64,000 nt of DNA from Bacteroidales bacterium UBA5326 (GCA_002408205.1 DHQY01000002.1:44363-108362); one strand, 5' to 3'; shown: positions 43,469 to 53,223, numbered from the stretch's first letter. Program-made: numbers and translations. Notes: a model not told the origin generated them from the sequence alone.

Positions 43469-46400
43469 TTAGTTGGATAATTTAAGCAGGCGCCTCTCTT
43501 CACGGCGGGCACGACGCCTTTCTTTACGGTCGGCCGAAAGGCTAAACATGGCCGGAATCAGGAACAATGTTACAAAGGTCGAGACAGTAAGGCCACAGGC
43601 CACGGTCACACCCAGTGCGTTCCACATCTCGGCACCTACTCCTCTGCCAACGGCCAGAGGAACCATTCCAAAGATTGTTGTCAGAGCAGTCATCAAAATG
43701 GGGCGCAGACGGGACCGGCCGGCGGTGACTACGGCCTCGGCAACACCCATTCCGCGTTCACGGCACAGGATGGTATAGTCAATAAGCACAATACCGTTTT
43801 TCACCACAATCCCGAATAACATGAGCAGACCCAGCATCCCCATTATATTCAGAGGTGTACCTGTGAAGGCAAGTCCCGCCAGAACACCGGTCAGGGCAAA
43901 GGGCACCGAGAACATGATGATGAAAGGATAGCCAAACGATTCGAACTGGGCGGCCATTACAATATACACCAGTATGAGGATCAATATCATAAGCATTCCC
44001 ATGTCTTTAAAAGAATCCTGCTGGTCTTCATAGCTTCCGGCAATGTTAACCATAATATCGGAGGGTATTTCTGTGGTTCCTATCTGTATACGGGCATCTT
44101 CAACCAGCTGGCTGAGCGCAGCTCCCTTGGAGGCAACGCACGTTACGGTCACAATCCTTTCACGGTCTTTACGGGTAATGGTTGGGGGCTGCAGTTTCTC
44201 TGCTACTTTACCTACTTCGCGTACGCGGATGCCTTTTCCCTGTGAATTGTATAGCATAATATTCTCTACGGCATCGAGCGATTGGCGGAACTCAGGGGCG
44301 TAGCGCACTTTTATATCGTATTCATCCCCGTCTTCACGGTAAAATGAAGCGGTAGACCCGTTTACACGGTTCCTTACAAATTGCGAAGCAGTAGCCAGGT
44401 TCATACCGTTTTGCGCCAGTTTTTCTCGGTCAAATTCCACCAGAAATTCAGGAGCATACTCGTCACGGGAGATCGTTACCTGAGAACAGCCCGGTACAGA
44501 TTGCATTTTAGAAGCAAGTTCTGCGGCTACGGCATCTGTCGCAGCAAAGTCATTTCCGTATACTTCCAGGTCTACGGTCGTTTCTCCGCCCATGCCGCCC
44601 ATGCCCGCACCTACGTTGAAAGTACGGATTTCCGGGTATTTCATAAGGTCATTTCGCATAGCATCGGATATTTCCTTAATAGAACGCTCTCTTTCGGTTT
44701 TTATTGAAAGCCTTACGTTAGCTGTCATAATATGAGGGCCGTTGTCCGAAAGCTGTCCCATGATATTGTCTTCACTGGCTTCACCAACTGAAATGGTCAT
44801 TCCTTCAATCTCGGGATAATCTTTCAAAAACTGATTATAAATACGGAAAGACAGTTCCTTTGTTATTTCCGAGCGGGTGTTAATGGGCAGCTTAACCGTT
44901 ATGGATAAACGCGCATTGTCCTGTTGGGGGAAAAACTCGGTGGGCACTACATTGAACAGGAACAATGACCCGATAAATAAGGTCATGGCACCTGCAATAA
45001 CGGTAATACGATGCCTTACGGTCCATCCAAGTGCTTTGGCGTAAATCTTATCGAGCCAGTCCAGGAATCGTTCCACATGTTGATATACTTTCTGGATGCC
45101 TTTGGGCCGGCTGTGATTAAGTTTCAGCAACTGCGAGGACATCATGGGAGTCAGCGAAAGGGCTGCGATTGTGGAAACGGAACTGATTATGGCTACGATC
45201 CATCCCATCTGACGGAACATTTCACCGGCCATACCTCCCAGCATGGTCATAGGAATGAATACGGCAAGAAGAGTCAGTGTTGAAGCTACAATGGAAATTG
45301 ATACTTCGTTGGTGGCATAAACGGCGGCCGATTTGGGTTTCGAGCCTCTTTCAATGTGTGTGGTAATATTCTCAAGCGCCACAATGGCATCGTCCACGAC
45401 CATACCAATGGCTATGCTCAGCGAAGAAAGCGAGATCACGTTCAGTGAATTGCCCGAGATTAGCAAATATATGAAAGAAGCAACCAGTGACACGGGAATC
45501 ACAATGGCCACAATAAGAGTGGCACGCCAACGGCCCAGAAAGAAAAACACAATGAAAATCACCAGTATAAGGGTAACCAGGATGGTCTCAATAAGACTGT
45601 CAATAGTCATATTGATGTTGTCAGAAGTGTCCATAATAATCCCCAGGTTAACATCTGAAGGCAGGTTTTGCTGCAATTCAGGCAACCGCTCACGAATCTT
45701 TTTGGCAATCTGCACCGTATTGGCGCCAACCTGTTTTTGTACTACAATCATTCCCCCCTGAATTCCGTCAACAAATGATTCCTGAGCACGTTCCTGGTGA
45801 GTGTCTTCAATACGTGCCACATCGCGCAAAAAGATATTCTGTCCGTTGAAACTTCCAATTACAATATCATACATTTGGCCGGGGTCCTGGAATTCACCTT
45901 CCACACGCAGCGCAATGGTTTCGGAACCAATGTCGAGATTTCCGGCCGGAGTGTTCCGATTTTCGTAGGCGATAACAGAAGCGATGGTTTCTATGGTAAG
46001 GTTGTAGGCTTCCAGTTTATACGGGTCGCAATAAATTTGAATTTCCCGGGTGGGAGCTCCTGAAATGGAAACGGTTCCCACTCCTTTAATACGGCCCAGG
46101 GGTGAAGCAACGCGGTCATCAAGCAGCTTGTACAAAGCAGGCATGCTTTCCTTTGCCTGTACCGAGATAAGCATTATGGGAATATCTTCTGTACCGAATT
46201 TAAAAATAATAGGGGTATTGGCATCGTCCGGCAGATAATCCGCAATCATATTGAGTTTGTCTCTCACATCGTTCGTCGCTTCTGCAATGTCAATTCCGTA
46301 TTCGAATTCCATCATAATAACGGAAGCATTTTCCCTCGATTCGGACGTAATATGTTTAAGGTCACTCACACTGCTGAGTGTACTTTCCAGCACTTTGGTA

Positions 46401-46588
46401 ACGTTATTTTCTATGTCTGCTGCGCTGGCTCCCGAATAGGTAGTCATTACGATAATGGAATTATCGCTCATATTGGGCAGCAGATCAACCGCAAGGCGGC
46501 TCAGTGAGAATATCCCGACCACTGCCAACGCCACATATATCAGCGCTGTTGTTACCGGTTTTCTTACCGCTGTTTGATATATACTCAT
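43469..46588 (-). CDS. RND-type efflux permease (AcrB/HAE family)
   Basis: This 1039-residue protein has the AcrB-like start RKPVTTALIYVALAVVGIFSLSRLAVDLLP, TM4 with the proton-relay pair in GMVVDDAIVALENI, and TM10 with LFGIVVKNGIVLIDY (Lys equivalent to AcrB Lys940). Porter and docking domains occupy the two periplasmic loops. The sequence looks like hydrophobe (HAE) class; I see no typical heavy-metal (CzcA) signature. It starts 8 bases after the MFP gene. Confidence 0.95.
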   Translation of the reverse strand: MSIYQTAVRKPVTTALIYVALAVVGIFSLSRLAVDLLPNMSDNSIIVMTTYSGASAADIENNVTKVLESTLSSVSDLKHITSESRENASVIMMEFEYGIDIAEATNDVRDKLNMIADYLPDDANTPIIFKFGTEDIPIMLISVQAKESMPALYKLLDDRVASPLGRIKGVGTVSISGAPTREIQIYCDPYKLEAYNLTIETIASVIAYENRNTPAGNLDIGSETIALRVEGEFQDPGQMYDIVIGSFNGQNIFLRDVARIEDTHQERAQESFVDGIQGGMIVVQKQVGANTVQIAKKIRERLPELQQNLPSDVNLGIIMDTSDNINMTIDSLIETILVTLILVIFIVFFFLGRWRATLIVAIVIPVSLVASFIYLLISGNSLNVISLSSLSIAIGMVVDDAIVALENITTHIERGSKPKSAAVYATNEVSISIVASTLTLLAVFIPMTMLGGMAGEMFRQMGWIVAIISSVSTIAALSLTPMMSSQLLKLNHSRPKGIQKVYQHVERFLDWLDKIYAKALGWTVRHRITVIAGAMTLFIGSLFLFNVVPTEFFPQQDNARLSITVKLPINTRSEITKELSFRIYNQFLKDYPEIEGMTISVGEASEDNIMGQLSDNGPHIMTANVRLSIKTERERSIKEISDAMRNDLMKYPEIRTFNVGAGMGGMGGETTVDLEVYGNDFAATDAVAAELASKMQSVPGCSQVTISRDEYAPEFLVEFDREKLAQNGMNLATASQFVRNRVNGSTASFYREDGDEYDIKVRYAPEFRQSLDAVENIMLYNSQGKGIRVREVGKVAEKLQPPTITRKDRERIVTVTCVASKGAALSQLVEDARIQIGTTEIPSDIMVNIAGSYEDQQDSFKDMGMLMILILILVYIVMAAQFESFGYPFIIMFSVPFALTGVLAGLAFTGTPLNIMGMLGLLMLFGIVVKNGIVLIDYTILCRERGMGVAEAVVTAGRSRLRPILMTALTTIFGMVPLAVGRGVGAEMWNALGVTVACGLTVSTFVTLFLIPAMFSLSADRKERRRARREERRLLKLSN

Positions 46589-46596
46589 AAATAGTG

Positions 46597-47610
46597 TTAT
46601 TTTACCAGTTCAACTTCGGCCCCGCTCGTCAGGCGGTTCAATCCAGTAGTAATGACAAGATCACCTTCCTCCACTCCGGAAGTACATTCGTATTTGGTAT
46701 CCAGTCTGCGGCCCAGGACAACAGTGCGGTATTCGGCCTTACCTTCTTTGTATACGAAAACATATCTTTCACCCGATCCCTGTTGCTTAATAATGCTCCT
46801 GTCAGGTATTACAATACCGGTCTGGGCGCCGAAATCAATAGTTACACGGGCAAACATTCCCGGCCGCACCTTATTTTGCAGATTGGGGATAGAGATCTCC
46901 ACGGGAAATGTGTGGGTGGCGGCTGTGATGGTCGGATATACCAAAGAGACTTTTCCGCTGAACTTTTCTCCCGGGTAGACATCGAGGGCAATATCAACGG
47001 GCATTCCCTTCCTTACCTTGGTGAAAAACTGTTCCGACACATTCACCATGAGCTTTACAGGTGCAATTTGTTCGACAATAAGAACGGGTCGACCCATAGT
47101 ATAAAGATCTCCGCTGTCATAATTTCTTGTGCTGACAATTCCGTTTATGGGACTTAGCAGCTGCGTGTTGTCAACCAGATTCTTATAAGAAGTTCTCATA
47201 ACATCGAGGTTCATCTTTTGCGCATCCCATTCGGCACGTGATACTCCGCCCACTTTATACAACTCATCAATACGGCTAAAAGACAATTCCATATTGTCCA
47301 GCTGCGACTTGGCCTGTTTCAGATTGCTGTTATCCATCTGGACCAATGCCTGACCGGCCTTTACATAATCTCCTACTTCCACAAAGATTTTCTCAATGCG
47401 TACATTCATGGCGGGCGCAATGTTGTTGACAATATTGGCTTGTACGGTGGCTGTAAATTCATTTATACTGGGGATTTCCTGTATAGCGGCTGGTTCTGCC
47501 TTTACCTGAATAACTTCCTGCACAGGAGCCTGTTGTTTGGGTTTTATGAAATTGCACCCGGTCAGCAATATAAAAGCTGCGGCAATGGGTATCAATGCAT
47601 ACTTCTTCAT
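46597..47610 (-). CDS. RND membrane fusion protein, lipoprotein
   Basis: The 337-residue protein starts with a lipoprotein signal (FILLTGC, Cys19), has a barrel-sandwich hybrid (TVQANIVNNIAPAMNVRIEKIFVEVGDYVKAGQALVQMDN), a short coiled-coil hairpin (QAKSQLDNMELSFSRIDELYK) and the beta-barrel domain (GMFARVTIDFGAQTGIVIPDRSII). It couples the RND pump to the TolC-like channel. It follows the TolC gene by 11 bases. Confidence 0.93.
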   Translation of the reverse strand: MKKYALIPIAAAFILLTGCNFIKPKQQAPVQEVIQVKAEPAAIQEIPSINEFTATVQANIVNNIAPAMNVRIEKIFVEVGDYVKAGQALVQMDNSNLKQAKSQLDNMELSFSRIDELYKVGGVSRAEWDAQKMNLDVMRTSYKNLVDNTQLLSPINGIVSTRNYDSGDLYTMGRPVLIVEQIAPVKLMVNVSEQFFTKVRKGMPVDIALDVYPGEKFSGKVSLVYPTITAATHTFPVEISIPNLQNKVRPGMFARVTIDFGAQTGIVIPDRSIIKQQGSGERYVFVYKEGKAEYRTVVLGRRLDTKYECTSGVEEGDLVITTGLNRLTSGAEVELVK

Positions 47611-47621
47611 ATATCTATTGG

Positions 47622-48950
47622 TTATAAATTATTAATTCCTAATACGTTGTCGAGTTCTGCCGTGTAGTACAGATAGTTGTATACAGACTGATGGTAGGCC
47701 AGTTTAGCCTGGGTCATAGCCAGTTCCGAAGCGCTGAGTTCGAGCCAGGTCCCCATGCCAATTTCAAATTGTTTCCGGCTTATGGAATAAGCCCTTTCCG
47801 CCATCGATACATTTTCTTTGTTGGAAGCCAGTTCTTCTACCGCATTGGTCATCTGCGCCAGACAATTATTCACGCTCACCTGCAAATTCCTTTCTGTGTT
47901 CTTTCTGGTGTCTTCCAATGTTTTGATGTTCAGCTGTGATTGTTTAACCTGCTGGTATTTTTTAAATCCGCTGAAAATGGGAATGCTTAAAGCCAGAGAG
48001 GCCGTTGAATAAGGGAACCAGTGGTATTCCGTAATTTTGAAATTATTGTTCATAGATGAATACTGAAAATTACTGCTCAAACTCAATGTGGGCAGAAAAG
48101 AAGCTTTGGTGATTTTTAATGCCAGCTCCATTTCCTGTTGTTGGATAGCCAGTTGTTTCAGATCCGAGTTGCTTTCCAGAGACGTAATCTGGGCTTGAAC
48201 CAGGCTTCCCGGAGAAACATTGTCTTCGTACTGAGCCAGTGTCCCTGTAAAAATAACCGGATAATCTATATCCAGTCCCATAAGCGCTTTGAGCTGCATG
48301 GACGCCAGTTCAATGGCCGTTTCGGCGGCAAGGAGGTTGGGGCGTTGATTCTTCAATTCCACCTGGGCCCTGAGTTTATCATATTCGCTCGCCATTCCCT
48401 GGTTGTACTTGTCTTCAACTGTTTTTGTGTTAAGGGCTACATTGTCGTAGTTTTGTTTTAACACTGCATAGGAATCTTTCGCAAGCATGTAGGAGTAAAA
48501 TGCTTTTTTAACGGCACTAACCATAGCCAATTTACTGGAACGGGCTTTTTCAACAGCAAGATCAATATCCAGGGCTGAAAGCTGAATGGTCTTCCATAAT
48601 GCTGGGGCTACAAGCGGGAGGGACAAATTAACACTTCCCATCCAGTTATTGTCCGTACCCACAGAGATCTCCATTGACTGACCGTTAAAATCCATTACCA
48701 TCACCTGTTTCTTCAATGTGCGGCTGTATGCCCCGCTGGCCGAAATACCCGGCCACAAACTGGCCTGTGCTTCTTTCCGGGCATAATGCGTCCTTTCTAC
48801 TTCGTAGTTAGCTATCCGTACGACAGGGCTCTCAGAGAGAGCTATTTCCAGCGCCGTTTTAAGATCTACATGCAGACTGTCCTGCGCGGCGGCGGGAATA
48901 GTGTACCCGGCAAAAAGAAAGGACAAAAGAATACAGAAATACTTCTTCAT
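47622..48950 (-). CDS. TolC-family outer membrane efflux protein (RND operon)
   Basis: The 442-residue protein has a signal peptide (LLSFLFAGYTIPAAAQ), TolC repeats (LKTALEIALSESPVVRIANYEVERTHYARKEAQASLWPG and LKITKASFLPTLSLSSNF) and helical hairpins (NTERNLQVSVNNCLAQMTNAVEELASNKENV). It is the first gene of the RND operon (TolC-MFP-RND-PII), divergent from a LytS-type kinase with 113 bases between the start codons. Confidence 0.93.
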   Translation of the reverse strand: MKKYFCILLSFLFAGYTIPAAAQDSLHVDLKTALEIALSESPVVRIANYEVERTHYARKEAQASLWPGISASGAYSRTLKKQVMVMDFNGQSMEISVGTDNNWMGSVNLSLPLVAPALWKTIQLSALDIDLAVEKARSSKLAMVSAVKKAFYSYMLAKDSYAVLKQNYDNVALNTKTVEDKYNQGMASEYDKLRAQVELKNQRPNLLAAETAIELASMQLKALMGLDIDYPVIFTGTLAQYEDNVSPGSLVQAQITSLESNSDLKQLAIQQQEMELALKITKASFLPTLSLSSNFQYSSMNNNFKITEYHWFPYSTASLALSIPIFSGFKKYQQVKQSQLNIKTLEDTRKNTERNLQVSVNNCLAQMTNAVEELASNKENVSMAERAYSISRKQFEIGMGTWLELSASELAMTQAKLAYHQSVYNYLYYTAELDNVLGINNL

Positions 48951-49051
48951 ATATTATTTTCTTATAGTAAGCGGGCAAAGTAACTCACAATTTATGCCAC
49001 ATTCAAAAATATTCAAGCAACAACGTATTTTTTTCACTAAACGTTTTTTTC

Positions 49052-49059
49052 TACCTTTG
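49052..49059 (+). promoter_or_regulatory. -7 element for the LytS-LytTR pair
   Basis: TACCTTTG matches TAnnTTTG and ends 4 bases before the kinase ATG at 49064. The transcript would be leaderless or nearly so. Confidence 0.5.
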
Positions 49060-49063
49060 AAGT

Positions 49064-50068
49064 ATGTCAAAAAGTCTAAAAAATTACCATCCGTTGTTCA
49101 TAATCGTTGTCGTTTTCCTTTTTCTTTTTCTGGGAGCGTTGCGGCTTGACCCGTGGGTTTCGCTGATCTTTGCCTTTGTAGACACAGTTTGGCTAACATT
49201 ATTTGTGTTTCTTTTTGTTAAGCTTTTTCAGTCGGTGCTCTTCAAAAAATGTCCCAGGATCATAAATATGTTTACAACCGTGTTGGTTCTTGCTTTTTTC
49301 ATTTCACTGCTTTTGATCTCAGAGGGTGTTATACTTAAATATGTGCTAAGGGAAATGGTGGATCTGACGCAGATAAAACTCCCTCTTTTCAGAGATACGA
49401 TGCTGGGAATGGGTTCTTTAATAGGAGCTATGGGTATCCGTTCCGGCGCTGCAAGAAATCAGGCAGAGCAATTGATTAAGGAAAAACAGGAAATGGAACT
49501 GCACCTGCTTCGCAGCCGAATGGATCCCCATTTTGTGTTCAATGCACTAAATGTTTTGTATTCACTTAGTTATACGAAAGACGAAAAAGCTCCCGATATG
49601 ATCATGAAATTGGCCGAAATGCTGAGGTATATTACCGATGAATGCAAATTTGATAAAGTTTCTATAGAAAAAGAGGTCAAATATATTGAGAACTATATTG
49701 ATTTTCAAAGAACCCGCATGGGACGACGGCCCAATTTGACTTTTAGGTATTCGCTGGATAATCCCGGTGCGGAGATTTCTCCCATGTTATTACAGCCTCT
49801 TGTTGAGAATTGTTTTAAACACGGAGATATTGCCAACAACCCCGCAGGCGAAGTCTCTGTCGTTCTGTCCCTGAAAGATAACCGATTATACTTCACAGCA
49901 GAGAACAGTATGTCCGTTGATCTGCAAAACGATCATGAGACGCTGCGCGACGGGACAGGGATTGCTAATGTGAAGCAGAGGCTCGAGCTGTATTATTCCA
50001 TGGCTCACAGTATACAGGTATTCCATAACGATAACAAGCATAAAGTGGTTCTTTCCATTTACTTATGA
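49064..50068 (+). CDS. LytS/YehU-type sensor histidine kinase
   Basis: This 334-residue protein has about four hydrophobic spans in the first 125 residues (LFIIVVVFLFLFLG, SLIFAFVDTVWLTLFVFLFV, FTTVLVLAFFISLLLISEG, and one more), then a His-kinase region with His156 in SRMDPHFVFNALNVLYSL, the N-box LVENCFKHGDIA and the G-box GTGIANVKQRLEL. It belongs to the LytS/HPK8-like kinases without a large periplasmic sensor. It overlaps the response regulator start by 4 bases (ATGA). The divergent RND operon is its most likely target by position. Confidence 0.9.
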   Translation: MSKSLKNYHPLFIIVVVFLFLFLGALRLDPWVSLIFAFVDTVWLTLFVFLFVKLFQSVLFKKCPRIINMFTTVLVLAFFISLLLISEGVILKYVLREMVDLTQIKLPLFRDTMLGMGSLIGAMGIRSGAARNQAEQLIKEKQEMELHLLRSRMDPHFVFNALNVLYSLSYTKDEKAPDMIMKLAEMLRYITDECKFDKVSIEKEVKYIENYIDFQRTRMGRRPNLTFRYSLDNPGAEISPMLLQPLVENCFKHGDIANNPAGEVSVVLSLKDNRLYFTAENSMSVDLQNDHETLRDGTGIANVKQRLELYYSMAHSIQVFHNDNKHKVVLSIYL

Positions 50069-50814
50069 TTTCTTCACGTCTTTTTTCGGTAATGATCGTA
50101 GACGACGAAGAGCCCGCAAGGACTTTGCTTGAAACATATGTTTCCCGGGTTCCGGAGCTCAAAGTCGTGGCCAGTTGTTCCAATGCCATGGAAGCAAGCC
50201 GTATGTTTGCTCAAATTAAAGTGGATATATTATTGTGCGATATTCAAATGCCCGGGCTGAACGGGCTGGATTTTGTGCGGACCCTGGAAAATCCCCCTGC
50301 CGTAATATTTACCACGGCCTATGCCCAGTATGCCATTGACGGTTTTGAACTCGACGCCGTAGATTATCTGCTTAAACCTATCGCCCTGCCCAGGTTCATC
50401 AGAGCCGTTAAAAAAGCCATTGGACAATTCAGCAGTAGCATGGTGGAAGAAGAATACCTGAATGTCAAAGCAGATTACAAAGTATACAGAATAGCTTTGC
50501 AGGAGTTGATGTTCGTTGAGTCTCAGCATGAATATGTTACATATCATACGATTTCAACAAAGATCACTGCTTACGGATCGTTGAAATCGCTTGAAAGGGA
50601 TTTGCCTTCCGGACGATTTCTAAGGATACACAAATCGTATATCGTGGCTATTGATAAAATCAGTAAAATGAATCAGGCCTCAGTTACAGTGCGGGGTTTT
50701 GCCAACCACCAATTGCCGGTAGGCCGCGTGTACAGAGATCGTTTAAAGTTCCTGTACTCAGGAACGCGTCCAAAAAGCCAGCCGCTTGAAGATCAAATGG
50801 AGGGCCATTCGTAA
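50065..50814 (+). CDS. LytTR-family response regulator
   Basis: The 249-residue protein has a receiver domain (SVMIVDDEEPARTLLETYVSRVP, phospho-acceptor Asp59 in DILLCDIQMPGLNGLDF, TTAYAQYAIDGF and the KPIALPRF switch) and a C-terminal LytTR DNA-binding domain (about residues 138-245, YRIALQELMFVESQHEYVTYHT, FLRIHKSYIVAIDKI, LPVGRVYRDRLKFLY). It is partner of the LytS-type kinase. The last 57 bases overlap the convergent hydrolase gene at 50758. Confidence 0.9.
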   Translation: MISSRLFSVMIVDDEEPARTLLETYVSRVPELKVVASCSNAMEASRMFAQIKVDILLCDIQMPGLNGLDFVRTLENPPAVIFTTAYAQYAIDGFELDAVDYLLKPIALPRFIRAVKKAIGQFSSSMVEEEYLNVKADYKVYRIALQELMFVESQHEYVTYHTISTKITAYGSLKSLERDLPSGRFLRIHKSYIVAIDKISKMNQASVTVRGFANHQLPVGRVYRDRLKFLYSGTRPKSQPLEDQMEGHS

Positions 50815-51897
50815 AAAATACCATTTTCCGAATTCATAATGACCGCCCTTACCGTAACGGATCCTTACGTTTGCTCCGCGTGATTTAAATTGTTCATACG
50901 TATAGGTGGCTACCCGTGTGGGGACAGACTGATCATCTGATGCGTGAGACATAAGAAGACGTGATTTGGGTGTCCAGCCCGTGGACAACGAGTTTTCACC
51001 CATTTTTTCCCAGATCTTGTTCAGTTCCGGATTTCTTTCCTGAGAGAAGAAATCGGGGTGCATGTATTTATGGATATCCTGACCAATCCATTCAATGAGT
51101 TGATCGCGGAGATGAGTTCTGTTCAGCCAATGGTCCATATTTGAGAGAAGGGGATCAATAAAGACTTTTGAATAATCCAGATTCAGGTTGTACCAATAGT
51201 CGTAGGCCTTAATGATTCCCGGAGCTGCAGGATACTGGGCATATCCGGTTTTTACGAAATCCTCAAAGGCGACCCTCAGATCATAAATGCCACCTCCTAT
51301 AACCGTTTTGTCTACAATAATGTCGGAAGGATTTTCTTTTTCAATATGATGTAAAAGGGCCATTGCGCTTGATCCACCCATGGAATAGCCACCAATAGAA
51401 ATGTGACGTTGAAGGGGATATCCGAGTATTCTTGGGAAATATTCAATGGTGGCACGATGCATATCGTATGCAACCCGTCCGGTGTTTTCTGCCATCAGGA
51501 AAGGATATTCCACCGAGTCTTTTGTGATGCCGTTTCCAAGGAGGTCAGCAATAATTACAATGTATCCAAAAAATGACAGCACCCCTTCAAAAATAAGGAG
51601 CGCATCGCTGCCCGATCCGAATTTATCTATATTGGCTGACGGCAAAAAATGCAATACTCCTCTGGGTTTCCTGTTGACGGGTCTCATGATGATCCCGGAG
51701 GATACCACCGGATTCCCTTTTGGGTCTACGGTATTATAGGATATGGCCGTGATGCGGACTTTCATTTTGATGAGCGAAGTCAGCAATGGCTGGATTTTGC
51801 TCAGATCCAGCTTTGGAAAATCTTTTTTGACTTCAACAAAAACATCACTGATAGTGAAGTCGTCTTCTTTGAGAACTTCTATAAAATATTCGGACAT
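50758..51897 (-). CDS. Alpha/beta hydrolase, fourth copy (D), no signal peptide
   Basis: This 379-residue protein is a paralog of the three hydrolase lipoproteins upstream, sharing YNTVDPKGNPV (about 54-64), the AENTGRVAYDMHR segment, the nucleophile Ser172 in GGYSMGGSSAM, an Asp in SHASDDQSVP and the His in GKGGHYEFGKW. Unlike its relatives it begins directly with MSEYFIEVLK, the equivalent of mature residues, and lacks a lipoprotein signal. Its ATG is one base from the stop of copy C, so they are translated together. It resembles secreted lipase-type hydrolases (LIP-like); the substrate is unknown. The last 57 bases overlap the LytTR gene. Confidence 0.8.
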   Translation of the reverse strand: MSEYFIEVLKEDDFTISDVFVEVKKDFPKLDLSKIQPLLTSLIKMKVRITAISYNTVDPKGNPVVSSGIIMRPVNRKPRGVLHFLPSANIDKFGSGSDALLIFEGVLSFFGYIVIIADLLGNGITKDSVEYPFLMAENTGRVAYDMHRATIEYFPRILGYPLQRHISIGGYSMGGSSAMALLHHIEKENPSDIIVDKTVIGGGIYDLRVAFEDFVKTGYAQYPAAPGIIKAYDYWYNLNLDYSKVFIDPLLSNMDHWLNRTHLRDQLIEWIGQDIHKYMHPDFFSQERNPELNKIWEKMGENSLSTGWTPKSRLLMSHASDDQSVPTRVATYTYEQFKSRGANVRIRYGKGGHYEFGKWYFLRMALHLIFKRLAFWTRS

Positions 51898-51898
51898 A

Positions 51899-53095
51899 TT
51901 AATTGACGCTTAAATAAAGAATAGCGGAGACAAAGAATTCTATTCCGTAATCGTAGTGGCCTCCGCTTCCGTAACTCAGGCTAACATTAGTCTTGTTTTT
52001 TAAATAATTATATAATGCTTCGCTTTCCGTCACAGGCACTGAAAGATCATCCTTCGCATGTCCCAGCATAATTTTTACGCGGGGACTCCAGCCCTGCAGG
52101 AAAGAATGCAAAGGTAATATGCTTTCTATTTTTGCGTATTCTGCATTGCTTTGAGACGAAAAAAAATCGGGATGCATATAGTTATGTAAGTCGGGATTAA
52201 TAAGCATACGCATTTGTTCTGCGTTACGGGTACGGTCCAGCCAGTTTTCCATATTATACAAGAGGTCTCCCCTGAATATCCTTGTATAATCGAGATTTAG
52301 TTTGTACCAGTAATCGAACGATGTTATAAGAAGCGGAGCTAAAGGATATTCGGCATATCCCGATTTTTTGAAATGATTGTATGTGCTGCAAAGATCATAG
52401 ACACCTCCTCCGGCAAATACTTCTTTTACCTTTACGGGAGGATCGGATTGCCATCCGATATGCCTGAGCAACGAAATAGCGCCGGTGGCTCCTCCTGAAT
52501 ATCCGAAAATGATGGTTTCTGCGGGAAGGGGATGGTCTGTGAACTTCCGGCAATATTCCATGGCCGCCAGGTGCATGTCGTAACATACCCGGCCGGTGTT
52601 GTCCATAAATAAAAAAGGCTGAGGCACTTCTTTAGTGGTACCGCTGCCTATCAGGTCGGGAATAATTACCGTATAGCCGATAAAAGCAAATACGCCTTCC
52701 GTAATAATAAGAAGATCACTTCCTCCCTCGAGGTTCGACAGGGGAGTCGTAGGCGGAACGTGTATCACTCCTCGCGATTCCATGTCCAGAGGCCGGACAA
52801 TAATCCCCGATGCCGTAACCGGATTGCCCGAAGGATCGACTGTGTTGTAGGCAATGGCAGTAACTTCAACGCGGAGATCAAAATCGAAAAGATCCCTTAT
52901 TTCCTCAAGCTTATCAAAATCAAGTTCGGGGAAATCCTGACGGGTAAGGCGCATAATATCAGTCAGACCGAATTCTTTTCGGTCAATAACTTCTACAAAA
53001 CAACCTTCCGGCAGGGCGTCAATACAGTCAAAATCCCGCTCGCAGCCTGTCAGAAACGAAAGCAGGAAAAAGAAAATGAAAAATCTGGAATTCAT
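51899..53095 (-). CDS. Alpha/beta hydrolase lipoprotein, third copy (C)
   Basis: This 398-residue protein has a lipobox (FLTGC, Cys18), the shared YNTVDPSGNPV near residue 83, PFLFMDNTGRVCYDMHLAA near 160-178, nucleophile Ser200 in FGYSGGATGAIS, an Asp in LGHAKDDLSVP and a His in GSGGHYDYGIEFF. The G-x-S-x-G here is GYSGG. It starts 9 bases after the small peptide gene Y'. It is probably a surface- or periplasm-facing esterase/lipase; the family resembles fungal LIP-type secretory lipases, but I assign no substrate. Confidence 0.8.
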   Translation of the reverse strand: MNSRFFIFFFLLSFLTGCERDFDCIDALPEGCFVEVIDRKEFGLTDIMRLTRQDFPELDFDKLEEIRDLFDFDLRVEVTAIAYNTVDPSGNPVTASGIIVRPLDMESRGVIHVPPTTPLSNLEGGSDLLIITEGVFAFIGYTVIIPDLIGSGTTKEVPQPFLFMDNTGRVCYDMHLAAMEYCRKFTDHPLPAETIIFGYSGGATGAISLLRHIGWQSDPPVKVKEVFAGGGVYDLCSTYNHFKKSGYAEYPLAPLLITSFDYWYKLNLDYTRIFRGDLLYNMENWLDRTRNAEQMRMLINPDLHNYMHPDFFSSQSNAEYAKIESILPLHSFLQGWSPRVKIMLGHAKDDLSVPVTESEALYNYLKNKTNVSLSYGSGGHYDYGIEFFVSAILYLSVN

Positions 53096-53104
53096 TTTCC
53101 GGTT

Positions 53105-53194
53105 CTATCCTATCTGCGGAAAGCCCAAAAAGATGTAAGCCAACAGGGACATGAGACTGCCGACAATAATCAATATTTTAGAAATCAGATCCAT
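53105..53194 (-). CDS. Small membrane peptide Y' (29 codons)
   Basis: The frame from ATG 53194 to TAG 53105 encodes 29 residues: MDLISKIL, then a hydrophobic core and the ending IFLGFPQIG. It is one predicted membrane helix with a Lys at position 6. The second small gene in the other module (54696-54776) begins MDIFAKII and also ends IFLGF, with matching upstream bases (ATCAC...AC-ATGGAT). It lies 9 bases before hydrolase C and 29 bases after X'. The size is below the usual gene-calling limit. The similarity and position make it a real gene; the function is unknown. Confidence 0.7.
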   Translation of the reverse strand: MDLISKILIIVGSLMSLLAYIFLGFPQIG

Positions 53195-53223
53195 GGTTGT
53201 GATTCATATTAAATAAGTTAGTA

